Positions 35,789 to 44,462 of a DNA stretch of 64,000 bases are shown here, in pieces (position 1 is the stretch's first letter; every line of letters starts with the position of its first letter). Source of the DNA: Bacillus sp. B1-b2 (GTDB lineage Bacteria > Bacillota > Bacilli > Bacillales > Cytobacillaceae); NCBI RefSeq assembly GCF_009183415.1, contig NZ_WEHU01000004.1, forward strand, positions 1 through 64,000, given 5' to 3'. Both the position numbers and the translations under genes were made by a program. The notes beneath the pieces were generated by a model. The model did not search any database and had not been told where the DNA came from. It saw only the letters and a program-made list of their open reading frames with translations.

Positions 35789-38044
35789 CTAGCGAACACG
35801 GATTAAAGGCTGATACCTAATACCAACTTCATTTGTAATTTCTTCATACACATTTATAGTGTCCTGTGGGTCTTCTACTGATACTAACAGGGCAAAGTCT
35901 TGCTCATACTCTTCTGGCACGTCCCAACGATGCGACATTCGTAATTGGATTGACCAAAGTCCACCCGCAAAACTTCTTTCAAACTCCTTCTCAACCCTTA
36001 TTGTTGGGGAGAATTTCATTTTATATGAAGGCTCAAGTAACTGTGATACCGGGATCTGCACTTCTTTTTCTTGACCATCATCACCAATTTTAAATAGATT
36101 CATATTAAGATGAGTCAAGGAATAATCCATTTGTTTTCTTCTATCTGTGATGGGGTTCCATACCAAAGTAACACGCAACTTTAGTTTTTTTCTACCACTT
36201 CTTGTTGTGTCATTTGCTAAAATAGACGGTACCCAAAACGGAATCTTCACATAAGTTTGTTGCGGAACAGACCCCTCATATACGTAAGTAGCCTTACTTC
36301 TTAAAGATTCTAAACAATTTTCAATATCAGGAATGCCAAATCCAATATGTTCAAGCTTATTAGTTCTACCGTATGTTTGTATTTCATTTGGATGACTTGA
36401 AAAATGTAAAAGAAGGCCTTTAACTAAATTAGCAGAAACATCTGGAATTTTATCAAATAATTCCGCTGCATAAGAAGAAACTAATGGGGCTGAAAAACTT
36501 GTACCAACATTATAGGCAAGGTCACCAGGGTTTTCACCTAGCGCTACCGAATACAGTCTTTGATCAGGATTCCCACTTGTAGTTACATTTCCACCGTCTA
36601 CAACTATTTCAGGTTTTAAAGTTCCGAATGATCCTGGCCCTCTTCTTGAGAAGGGAGAAGGATGGTTAATCCCGCCCAATGCACCATTCTCAGTCTTAGT
36701 CGCAACTGACCCCACTGTAATTCCTAAGAAATTTTCACCCGGAGGTAGTATTCTAGTAGCATCATCTGAAAAATAATTAGGATAAGGTGTATTAATCATT
36801 TTTTGATATAAGGAATTGATATTCCCTGCTGAAGTAATAAACAATACATCTTTTTCCTTACTTATTGCATCCAATTCTGCTGCTATTCTTGTTACCTGTA
36901 AATCACTTAAGGTTGTTTCGTCTGTAACCGGATTTAAAAATCCAAGAGACAAGTTATACACCCTAACTTCTTGATGATAATCCCTTACTGTTTGCCTAAT
37001 CACATTAATTAACTCAGATTCACTCAATGATACCGTTTCACCGTTTGTATCAGTACCAAAAACACGAATGTCTAAAACTTTAACATGAGGTGTTAGTTTA
37101 CCAGTTGCTAATTGATCATCAACATTTTCCCTAAATATTGCACGGCTAGCTACAAAACTCCCATGATAGGTATTATATCCATCCGCCAGTACAGCATTTA
37201 ACCTATTAATTATAAACGGGTCAAAATATCGATTCCCTTCTACCGTTCCAGAATCAAATATACACACTTTAGCGTCTCCCTCAATATCCTTTATATTTAA
37301 AGTTTGTATATTTCCTGCATGCGGATGATTCATTGGTAAAACAACCCTGGGAGAAACGTCCATTGAACGTATAGAATCAAGATTCTGAGCTAATGCAAGA
37401 ACACCTTCCTGATTTGCCTCAACCTCAACAACAACACTTCCAGAAGTATGGATATATGATGATTTTATTCGTCCATTTTTATCTATTAACTCCCCACATT
37501 GTTCTATGAAACCAAGTTCTAATACTTCACGTGGTAGATTACTAAAAGATTCGATTGTAACTTCAAATTTCTCCTCCGCTTGCCCTTCAACCTTCTTTCT
37601 TAATTGAGGACTTAATTTCTCAAAACCGTCTATATTGTTAAGCTCTTCAACAAAAGAGAAGTAACTTCTTCCTGTATGTTCATCTGATTCAGAATACTGA
37701 CGAAGTCTAGACGATAGATATGGTATATCGTCTTTCTTAATAAATCCATATCCTGTAGATTCATTGATCACATCTAACACTGTTATTTGCGCATTGTTTT
37801 GTAAATTCTTGTACCTATCTTTAATTTTCTCTCCTGGAGCTAATTTGATTTCTAAGAAAGCCCTATCTTTAACAACATCTTTTGTAGTCTCAATTCTTTG
37901 GTTTATCGCTCTAAGCCCTTTGAGTAAAGATTGTCCATGAGAATAATAATCGTTTCTTGTATACGATCGTCCACCCCCATCAAAATCAGTATTTCGGTTT
38001 ACAACACTGTCCGAAGATATTCTAAAATGTGGTCTATCTGCCAT
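35789..38044 (-). CDS. ietS: IetS: subtilisin-like serine protease of an AAA-protease defence pair
   Basis: 751 residues without signal peptide, so cytoplasmic. The S8 triad is visible: Asp264 in IFDSGTVEG, His294 in YHGSFVASR and Ser516 in GTSFSAP; SAGN supplies the oxyanion Asn. About 250 residues precede the protease domain, and a ~180-residue beta-rich C-terminal domain (LRVTLVWNPITDRRKQMDYSL) follows it. It starts 3 bp after the AAA ATPase gene stop. The two-gene arrangement matches IetAS, known from Agrobacterium plasmids as a toxin-antitoxin-like pair and later listed as an anti-phage system. Substrate unknown. Confidence 0.82.
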   Translation of the reverse strand: MADRPHFRISSDSVVNRNTDFDGGGRSYTRNDYYSHGQSLLKGLRAINQRIETTKDVVKDRAFLEIKLAPGEKIKDRYKNLQNNAQITVLDVINESTGYGFIKKDDIPYLSSRLRQYSESDEHTGRSYFSFVEELNNIDGFEKLSPQLRKKVEGQAEEKFEVTIESFSNLPREVLELGFIEQCGELIDKNGRIKSSYIHTSGSVVVEVEANQEGVLALAQNLDSIRSMDVSPRVVLPMNHPHAGNIQTLNIKDIEGDAKVCIFDSGTVEGNRYFDPFIINRLNAVLADGYNTYHGSFVASRAIFRENVDDQLATGKLTPHVKVLDIRVFGTDTNGETVSLSESELINVIRQTVRDYHQEVRVYNLSLGFLNPVTDETTLSDLQVTRIAAELDAISKEKDVLFITSAGNINSLYQKMINTPYPNYFSDDATRILPPGENFLGITVGSVATKTENGALGGINHPSPFSRRGPGSFGTLKPEIVVDGGNVTTSGNPDQRLYSVALGENPGDLAYNVGTSFSAPLVSSYAAELFDKIPDVSANLVKGLLLHFSSHPNEIQTYGRTNKLEHIGFGIPDIENCLESLRSKATYVYEGSVPQQTYVKIPFWVPSILANDTTRSGRKKLKLRVTLVWNPITDRRKQMDYSLTHLNMNLFKIGDDGQEKEVQIPVSQLLEPSYKMKFSPTIRVEKEFERSFAGGLWSIQLRMSHRWDVPEEYEQDFALLVSVEDPQDTINVYEEITNEVGIRYQPLIRVR

Positions 38045-38047
38045 TTT

Positions 38048-39193
38048 TTAATCCTCCTTATCTAATTCTTCTTTAATTCTTTTGTGGAGAGTTGATTTGG
38101 GAATTCGCAATAATTCACTTAAATATGCAAATGAAAATATTTTACTTTGACTTCTTAATTTTTTCGCAATGTTTACTCGCACCTTTTCAGAAGTATCCTC
38201 TACGTTCAAGTAGTATATTAATTCTGCCGTAATGAGAGTGTTCATATTTTGTTCATTCTGGATAGCCCATTTTCTAACGCCATTCTCAATTATTTGAACT
38301 AAGATCGCGGGTGAAAGACCGTTTGAAGTGTCTGCCCAAAATTTAGTCCAGTGCTCATCACATTTGACATTCAATTCTGCTAAACGTGCTTCTATTATGG
38401 ACAATCTTTCCGAAACTTCAGGGTTATTAAATTCAACTAATGAATCAAACCTTCTCCATAATGCAGCATCTAATAGATGAGGGTGATTGGTACAAGCAAC
38501 TAATAACGAGTCATTTGGAAACTTATCTAAATTTTGTAATAGAGAGATAACAATCCTTTTCAACTCACCTAGCTCTTGTTGATCATCACGTTTCTTTCCA
38601 ATAGCATCAATTTCATCTAATAATAGTAAACATCTGTTTTTCTTAGAAAAATCAAATACTTCCTTTAGGTTAGCTCCAGTCTGCCCTAGATAAGATGAAA
38701 CTAAAGAGTCGAATCTAATATACGCAACATCATACCCTAATGCATTTGCTATCCCATAGGCTGTATATGTCTTCCCGGTACCTGGTGGCCCATGAAACAA
38801 TACTTTGTTTTGGGGCGACAGATTATACTGCGCTAAACTTTCTCGCTTTTTCCACTGCTCCACTAAGGAATATATTGGGTTCTTCGTTGATTTTGGTAAT
38901 TTTATCGAAGATAAATTTACATAGGATTTCTCCAGACTCAATAAATCATTACCATTACTCACATTTTTTTTAATACGATTGGTTTCAATTGGAGTAATGG
39001 CAAATGAACTGGGAGCTACTTTAGAATTATTTTTTTCACCCTCTTCCAATGCTTTTCTCATTAAGGTCGCTAATCTGTAGTTTTTTTTACTCTCTTCAAA
39101 GGCAATCAGTTCTTCGCAATCTTCAATGAAGCCCTCTCTGTCATTTCTACTAAAAGAAGTAATCATATTGACTAACATTTCTCCTCTACTCAT
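38048..39193 (-). CDS. ietA: IetA: AAA+ ATPase partner of the subtilase
   Basis: 381 residues. Walker A GPPGTGKT (about 137-144), Walker B LLLLDEIDAIGKKR (about 192), sensor-1 ACTNHPHLLD and arginine-finger-like ALWRRF are typical of FtsH/spastin-like AAA domains. The C-terminal 50 residues look like a small DNA-binding helix-turn-helix (LSELLRIPKSTLHKRIKEEL). In IetAS the ATPase is encoded upstream of the protease and is thought to control it. ATG 39193 lies seven bases after AGGTG. Confidence 0.82.
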   Translation of the reverse strand: MSRGEMLVNMITSFSRNDREGFIEDCEELIAFEESKKNYRLATLMRKALEEGEKNNSKVAPSSFAITPIETNRIKKNVSNGNDLLSLEKSYVNLSSIKLPKSTKNPIYSLVEQWKKRESLAQYNLSPQNKVLFHGPPGTGKTYTAYGIANALGYDVAYIRFDSLVSSYLGQTGANLKEVFDFSKKNRCLLLLDEIDAIGKKRDDQQELGELKRIVISLLQNLDKFPNDSLLVACTNHPHLLDAALWRRFDSLVEFNNPEVSERLSIIEARLAELNVKCDEHWTKFWADTSNGLSPAILVQIIENGVRKWAIQNEQNMNTLITAELIYYLNVEDTSEKVRVNIAKKLRSQSKIFSFAYLSELLRIPKSTLHKRIKEELDKED

Positions 39194-39441
39194 TCACAAA
39201 CACCTACATTCTTAAAGTTATGGACGATACTCTTTGTTGTTAATATATATATTACCTATTATCTTCGTTCATAACAATGGTTTTATGTTTTTTTGTGGAC
39301 GCCAAATAAATATTTTTTTCAACTGCTTCTAACCTTTAATTAGTTCGTTCTCTATTTAAAGTGGTAAAAATACAATAACCCACCAAGTAGCCGTATTAAA
39401 ACCAATACGATAACTCAGTGGGTGCTTTATTTTTATCCTAT
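39194..39441. other. Intergenic region with a large hairpin terminator
   Basis: Contains the promoter side of ietA. At 39379-39424 an imperfect 19-bp stem (CCCACCAAGTAGCCGTATT with AATACGATAACTCAGTGGG) with T-runs on both sides terminates the remnant gene at 39442. Confidence 0.6.
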
Positions 39442-39724
39442 TCACTTTTTCTTCTTACGTGGCTTGCCTTTATCCTCATCCGCCACGCCATCCTTTTTTT
39501 CCAGTAGCAGTCAGCTTTGTGCCCAACTTCAAATCATAGACGATCCTTCCGTCCGGGTGAATTACTCCCTTTTCAACAATTCCACTGTAAATATCTGGCA
39601 GAAATTTAATCTGCTCCTTATCCAGCTTAAAATCCTGAATGCATTCTAATTCTTCCAGAAACCACGCTAGGTCTTTTTCCGCTTCATGGCCCTTTTGTTT
39701 GCTCCTAAAGTTTACATTTTGTTA
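39442..39724 (-). pseudogene. 3' remnant of an unidentified gene
   Basis: The minus strand encodes a well-formed C-terminal tail (QKGHEAEKDLAWFLEELE, KFLPDIYSGIVEKGVIHPDG, RIVYDLKLGTKLTATGKK) that is truncated at its 5' side. It is shifted at a run of eight A; the +1/-1 frame continues KDGVADEDKGKPRKKKK-stop and then the terminator. The basic tail and mobile-DNA surroundings suggest a recombinase or transposase end, but I cannot assign the family. Confidence 0.5.
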
Positions 39725-39774
39725 ATACGAGGAGATTTAATCCTTCTTGTTGGTTATCATATATTAAATTAAAT

Positions 39775-39855
39775 GGGTGACAGTGACTACTCCCTCCCAT
39801 TGTCATTCACAGAAAGACAGAATACAGCTATTTGTATTTTTTAGTGACTGACACC
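39775..39855. repeat. Inverted pair of REP-like sequences next to the RAYT gene
   Basis: GGGTGACAGTGACT (39775-39788) and, inverted, AGTGACTGACACC (39843-39855, read as GGTGTCAGTCACT) share a GGTG(A/T)CAGT(C/G)ACT core and lie just downstream of the REP-associated transposase gene. Related GGGTGTCACTGTGACC and GGGCGTCACTGTGACC occur at about 42291-42306 and 44774-44789. RAYT enzymes usually sit beside such elements. Confidence 0.45.
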
Positions 39856-39885
39856 TGATTCTACACTTGATTTCCAACCTTATTA

Positions 39886-40434
39886 TTAATAAAAGATTAC
39901 GCTACTACAGTACTTTTCCCGTTTCTGTGTCGATGTCCCTTCATAATAATCTAGTAAAGAATGAATATTCATAAAACAAGGTATTTTGGAATTCCTATAC
40001 TTATATAATTGATAGCTACTCCACGGATAGTATTCTGCCAGCTCAACCATTCTCGCCTTGACTGGATTAAGGTGAATATAACGGCTGACTTCTAACATTC
40101 CTTCTTTGTCTTCAATCAGGTTGTCAAAAAATCGTTTTTCAAAGACATGGCCTGTTAAACGATATTTGGTGTTATAGTAATTGGCATAACGTTTATTGAT
40201 TAGTGCCATTAGCTTTGATATGGTTACTTCACTAGAACGCAATTGTAAATGGAAATGATTATTCATGAGGCAATAAGAGGCAATTTCAAAGGGATACTTT
40301 TCGTAGAGTTGCTTTAAGATATGAAGAAAAGCTTGAAAATCACTGGCATTCCTAAATAAGGGGTCACGCCGATTTCCCCTGGAAACAATATGATAAAATC
40401 GCTCTGGTATATACACTCTTTTTTTATAAGGCAT
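39886..40434 (-). CDS. REP-associated tyrosine transposase (RAYT, Y1_Tnp family)
   Basis: A 182-residue HUH endonuclease. It begins MPYKKRVYIPERFYHIVSRG, has the HUH pair in NNHFHLQL (about residues 57-64), a candidate catalytic Tyr in NKRYANYYN (about 90) and the RAYT signature TGHVFEKRFF followed by RYIHLNPVKARMV. Such enzymes cut single-stranded REP hairpins and are usually single-copy, domesticated relatives of IS200/IS605. The ATG overlaps the comM stop as TAATG, with GGGAG upstream inside comM, so the two genes are translationally coupled. Longer in-frame starts inside comM are not needed. Confidence 0.85.
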   Translation of the reverse strand: MPYKKRVYIPERFYHIVSRGNRRDPLFRNASDFQAFLHILKQLYEKYPFEIASYCLMNNHFHLQLRSSEVTISKLMALINKRYANYYNTKYRLTGHVFEKRFFDNLIEDKEGMLEVSRYIHLNPVKARMVELAEYYPWSSYQLYKYRNSKIPCFMNIHSLLDYYEGTSTQKREKYCSSVIFY

Positions 40435-41969
40435 TATTTCTCCCTCGCAACTGATATTGGAGTATTCTGTCCCAGACGTCTTAAGGTCATCGCTTCCCAA
40501 ATGGCTTGGTCAGCTATTCTCTCATCTCCTGCTAAATCAGAAATAGTCCTTGCGAGTCTAATAATTTTAATCTGAACACGATTGCTCCAGTTTTGCTTAG
40601 AAGAAATTTGAGTGAGTGTCTTTTTCTGTTCCGTTGTTAAGACACTCGTTTCCATCAAAGTTTCAAACGGAACCTTCGCATTGGATACTTCTTGTTGATA
40701 CCGTTCAAACTGGCACAGGCGTGCTTTTTCCACTCGTTTACGAATATCACAAGAGGACTCTTGCGTTGAAGAGGGCTGATTAACATCCACCGATTGTAAG
40801 GGTAATAGGATATCGATTCGATCATAGATAGGACCTGATAACCGATTTCGGTAGACCTGAATTTGCTTTTGGGAACAAGTGCAATAATGATGAAGAGAAC
40901 CGAGGTATCCACAAGGACAAGGGTTCATAGCACCTACTAGGATAAAGGAAGCCGGATACGTCACAGTAGAAAGTACTCGGCTAATTGTTACTTCACCCGT
41001 TTCAAGTGGTTGACGGAGCATATCAAGCGTTTTTTTGGAGAATTCTGCAATTTCATCAAGAAAAAGTATCCCGTGGTGTGCCATCGAAATTTCCCCTGGT
41101 CGAGGGTTCGAGCCACCACCAATAATGGCGACAGCTGAAGCAGAATGGTGGGGATGCCTAAAAGGTACAGATTGATCATGAATACGTTTTTCACCAGCAA
41201 GCTGATACAAACTCATCACTTCGAGCTGTGCTTGATTCGTTAATGAAGGGAAGATGGAGGGAAAGGATTCAGCCAACAAGCTCTTTCCACAACCAGGAGG
41301 ACCACTCATCAGCAAATTATGCTCACCAGCTGCAGCAATTTCTAATGCTCTTTTCGCTTTCTCATGTCCAATCACATGGCAGAAATCCTTTTGATGTGTT
41401 TCAATATTTGGCGGTAGATGAATCTCTGAAGAAAAATGAGTTTGAAACGGAATACTTTCTTGACCTTCCAAATGTTGAACGACTTCCTCAATATGATGCA
41501 CCACCATGCATTCTATATCCTCTAGCATATGGAGTGGCAACACCGGATCGTAAGGTAAATAAACTCGCTTAATCCCAAGCCCCCTAGCCGCAATAATAGC
41601 AGGGAGTATCCCTTCCCCACTCACAACCGAACCATCCAGTGACAATGCCCCTATAAACGCTGTAGCAATGGGAATCTCACTCTTCACCTTCTTCAGTTCC
41701 TTCAAAGCAGCAATTGCGATAGCCAGATCAAACAGCGAACCATTTTTCTTCTGATCGGACGGAGATAGATTCACAACCACCTTCTTATCCGTTACATCCA
41801 AATCAAAATGAGCAATGGATGCCAATACCCTCTCCCTAGACTCCTTAACAGAAGCATCAGGCAAACCAACAATTACCATAGACTCCGTATCCTGCGATAT
41901 CCTCACCTCCACCTGCACACGGTAGCCCTCCAAACCTTTCAAACCAACACTCGACACCTTTACGGTCAT
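40434..41969 (-). CDS. comM: ComM/YifB-family Mg-chelatase-like AAA+ ATPase
   Basis: 511 residues: N-terminal Lon-substrate-like domain (VSSVGLKGLEGYRVQVEV, SLDGSVVSGEGILPAI), AAA+ Mg-chelatase domain with Walker A SGPPGCGKSLLAES (about 218) and Walker B GILFLDEIAEF (about 300), a CPCGYLG...CTC Cys-rich zinc-like segment and a C-terminal helical domain (ARTISDLAGDERI). ComM is a hexameric helicase that speeds branch migration during natural transformation. In several bacteria comM is a hotspot for genomic-island insertion. A decayed internal piece of the same gene lies at 28424. Confidence 0.92.
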   Translation of the reverse strand: MTVKVSSVGLKGLEGYRVQVEVRISQDTESMVIVGLPDASVKESRERVLASIAHFDLDVTDKKVVVNLSPSDQKKNGSLFDLAIAIAALKELKKVKSEIPIATAFIGALSLDGSVVSGEGILPAIIAARGLGIKRVYLPYDPVLPLHMLEDIECMVVHHIEEVVQHLEGQESIPFQTHFSSEIHLPPNIETHQKDFCHVIGHEKAKRALEIAAAGEHNLLMSGPPGCGKSLLAESFPSIFPSLTNQAQLEVMSLYQLAGEKRIHDQSVPFRHPHHSASAVAIIGGGSNPRPGEISMAHHGILFLDEIAEFSKKTLDMLRQPLETGEVTISRVLSTVTYPASFILVGAMNPCPCGYLGSLHHYCTCSQKQIQVYRNRLSGPIYDRIDILLPLQSVDVNQPSSTQESSCDIRKRVEKARLCQFERYQQEVSNAKVPFETLMETSVLTTEQKKTLTQISSKQNWSNRVQIKIIRLARTISDLAGDERIADQAIWEAMTLRRLGQNTPISVAREK

Positions 41970-41984
41970 ACAAACCCCTCCAAA

Positions 41985-42312
41985 CTATTTAGTTTTAAAG
42001 TACTATAAATTAGAAAAACCAGGAAGAAACAATTAGAGAAAGATCACAAAAGGAAGATAAATCAATAGAAGATAAAATAGAAGAAATTCTTTTAGAACAA
42101 GAACAACCAACAGAGGAAAAGAAAAACAATCTACTATTCCAATATTCTACAAAATAATAAAATTTCCTTCCAAAATCAATATAAAAAAAGAAGACAACAA
42201 CATAACTGCTGTACTTCTTCCTTTACAAATATCAATAACCATCACACACACAGCCTCCCATGAAACATCCCTGTGAAACAAGATTATTCGGGGTGTCACT
42301 GTGACCAAGAAT
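41985..42312. repeat. Copy A of a ~330-bp direct repeat
   Basis: Runs from CTATTTAGTTTTAAAG to GTGACCAAGAAT and is about 95 percent identical by eye to copy B at 44463-44795. It starts 15 bp upstream of comM and ends 13 bp before the ParB-like stop. It contains a minus-strand terminator (about 42188-42219, AAGAAGTACAGCA paired with TGTTGTCTTCTT then TTTT), a REP-like GGGTGTCACTGTGACC and, on the plus strand, a 47-codon open tail (EILLEQEQPTEEKKNN) that is frameshifted in copy B. Confidence 0.85.
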
Positions 42313-42325
42313 TATTGAAATTTGG

Positions 42326-43288
42326 TTAATGCTCTAAGCTTTCACCGTCCTCGACTTCTATAACTTCATTAAACTGTTCATTTTTTGGAAAGTCGGACCA
42401 TTTTATTGGTGGATTTATAGTTTGAAGTAAATTGTGAAGTGAATTTGTCAATTTGTCTTTTTGCTTAGTGGATAAATTATTTACATAGTAAGCATTATTA
42501 AGGATTTTCTCAATCCTTGCTAACAAGTTTAAAGTTATATTATGCATGAATGTATGACTACTTTTTGTGTAGCCAGCTCGCAAACTACTTTCACAGACAA
42601 CTTCCTTTACAGTTTCGTAGTTTTTGGTATATTGTTCAATAATTTGGTCAATACATTCTTTTAGATGTTCTTCAGGTACATCCTTAAATGCTTTTTCACT
42701 CGTTGCTTTTTTTATGACATCAACAGTAGATTTATTGATCTTCCTATCGATATACTGATCAGCGATATAGTTTTTCGTTTCTTCATTTATTTTTAATTTA
42801 TGAATATCAGTTAATGCGTGTCTACCTGCACCAGTTTGTTCTCCTCTCCTTAGCCAATCCGGATTAACATCGGAACCTTTAATATATTTGGTGATGGTCC
42901 CTTCTGTAACGTTACAAAGACTTGCAATCAATTTGGCATCGTTCTTTTCATTTTCTAACAATCGGCTAACCATTCTTTCCAACTGGTATGAAGTCCTCTT
43001 CTTTGTGTGTAATTCTATTCCTAACCTTTTAACAATTCGTTCCTCTTCCGAAGTAACCACTTCTACGATACATTCAGCATCTTCTATTTCTAAAAACTCA
43101 AGGGAATAAAATCGACGGTAACCATCCACTAACACATATTGGTTTTCACTTTCTTCCTCAACAATTAACGGTACTTTCAAACCATCTCTTCTAATACTCA
43201 ATTCTAAACTCAAGTCCTTTTCCCTATTCCGATAACTTGTTTCTAACCTTATTTGGGAAAGTTTAACCTTCTTTGGCTGCTTGTTCAC
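42326..43288 (-). CDS. ParB-like partition/nuclease-domain protein
   Basis: 320 residues. The N-terminal ParB/Srx fold is recognisable: KVKLSQIRLETSYRN, IRRDGLKVPLIVEE and the VDGYRRFYSLEFL box corresponding to the GxRR motif. A helix-turn-helix follows (AKLIASLCNVTEGTITKYIKG). The second half is a helical region of unknown role. It starts with GTG after GGGTGG. No ParA is adjacent, so this is not a standard partition cassette; it looks like cargo from a plasmid or integrative element. It lies between the two 330-bp direct repeats. Confidence 0.75.
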   Translation of the reverse strand: MNKQPKKVKLSQIRLETSYRNREKDLSLELSIRRDGLKVPLIVEEESENQYVLVDGYRRFYSLEFLEIEDAECIVEVVTSEEERIVKRLGIELHTKKRTSYQLERMVSRLLENEKNDAKLIASLCNVTEGTITKYIKGSDVNPDWLRRGEQTGAGRHALTDIHKLKINEETKNYIADQYIDRKINKSTVDVIKKATSEKAFKDVPEEHLKECIDQIIEQYTKNYETVKEVVCESSLRAGYTKSSHTFMHNITLNLLARIEKILNNAYYVNNLSTKQKDKLTNSLHNLLQTINPPIKWSDFPKNEQFNEVIEVEDGESLEH

Positions 43289-43535
43289 GTTGAACCACCC
43301 ATTTCATTTTTATTAATGGGTATTCAATAAACTAGTTGTACTATTACAAAAATCTCAAATAATACTAATCTATTAATCTTAAAATCCGACCACCGATTTA
43401 TAGTGATGAGCAAAAGGAAACTAATTTTCCCTTCTCATAAAACAAAAAATGGCCCACCTCCCTGATTGATATGCTCCCCTATAGGTAGAAAGATTAAAAA
43501 ATAGAAATCTGACTACTTATGGGGGAGTATTTTCT

Positions 43536-44212
43536 ATGTCCAAAAGATCTTATTCTGTAGAAGAAAAATACGAAATATTAAAGGCCCTAGATGAGCTATA
43601 TTCAACATCTGAACTTGAGGCAAAATATAATGTGCACCGTTGAACAATCTTAGACTGGAAACACAAGTTTGATAAGTACGGCTTGGAAGGTCTAAAAGAG
43701 TCTTCTACTTGGAAAAAGTATTCAAAGGAATTGAAGTTAGCTGCCATCAGGGATTATTTGTCTGGGAAGTATTCGATACGTGAGGTTGTTGGATTGTATG
43801 AAATATCAAGTACTTCTGTCCTCAGACGATGGATAAAGAGGTATAATAGTCATAGAGATTTAAAGGTTACGGGACAAGGAAGGACGAGCTCTATGACTAA
43901 GGGAAGAAAAACGAATTTTGAAGAAAGAATACACATTGTGAGGGATTGCTTGGGGAACGGAAAAGATTATCAAAAAGCAGCTAACACTTATGAAGTTTCT
44001 TATCAACAGGTCTATCAGTGGTTAAGAAATATGAAAATGGAGGCGATGAAGCGTTAAAAGATAAACGTGGTAATAAGAAAGAAGACGCTAGCTTGACTCC
44101 AGAAGAGAAAATCAACCTTCAAATGAAGAAGCTAGAAAGAGAAAATGAACGGTTGCGTGCAGAGAACTTATTCTTAAAAAAGTTAGAGGAGATCGAAAGG
44201 AGGCGAAAATAA
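43536..44212 (+). pseudogene. IS3-family orfA, inactivated
   Basis: Starts MSKRSYSVEEKYEILKAL after a GGGGGAG site and contains two helix-turn-helix units (GKYSIREVVGLYEISSTSVLRRW; YEVSYQQVYQW) and a leucine-zipper tail (KLERENERLRAENLFLKKL). A TGA interrupts codon 36 or so (VHR-stop-TILDW) and a one-base deletion near 44017 shifts the frame (QWLRN instead of QWVKKYENGG). Confidence 0.85.
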
Positions 44213-44450
44213 GCCAAATTCATTTTGGGGATAAGTATGTCGCTATTCAAGAGCTTCACCAGAATGAAGATTTAAGCATTTATTTACTCTGTGAAATTGC
44301 GGGAATCGCAAGATCTGCATATTATAAGTGGTTACGCACACCTTCATCTAGAGAAATACTTAATAAAGAAAGTATGGAAGAAATGAAAACTCTCCATGAA
44401 AAAGTAGATGGTATATTTGGCTATCGTCAAATGGCCCTTCACATAGAAGT
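44213..44450 (+). pseudogene. IS3-family orfB, 5' fragment
   Basis: Encodes the N-terminal part of an IS150-type integrase (QIHFGDKYVAIQELHQ, LLCEIAGIARSAYYKWL, KVDGIFGYRQMALHI). The DDE catalytic domain is lost where the sequence passes into copy B of the direct repeat. Confidence 0.85.
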
Positions 44451-44462
44451 TTTGACACTACC

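Larger units (their letters stand above)
43463..44450 (+). mobile_element. Truncated IS3-family (IS150-like) insertion sequence
   Basis: A left end with TGATATGCTCCCCTATAGG is followed by the orfA and start of orfB of an IS150-group element. The right two-thirds of orfB and the right inverted repeat are missing: homology stops at about 44450, where copy B of the 330-bp repeat begins. orfA carries a stop and a frameshift. The element is dead. Confidence 0.8.

Noticed and set aside
39886-40500. Longer RAYT start 22 codons upstream
   Set aside because: The extra residues are encoded inside comM and are not RAYT-like; the ATG overlapping the comM stop has a good ribosome binding site.
40390-41572. 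Several 60-110 codon frames within comM on both strands
   Set aside because: Shadows of the strongly conserved comM reading frame.
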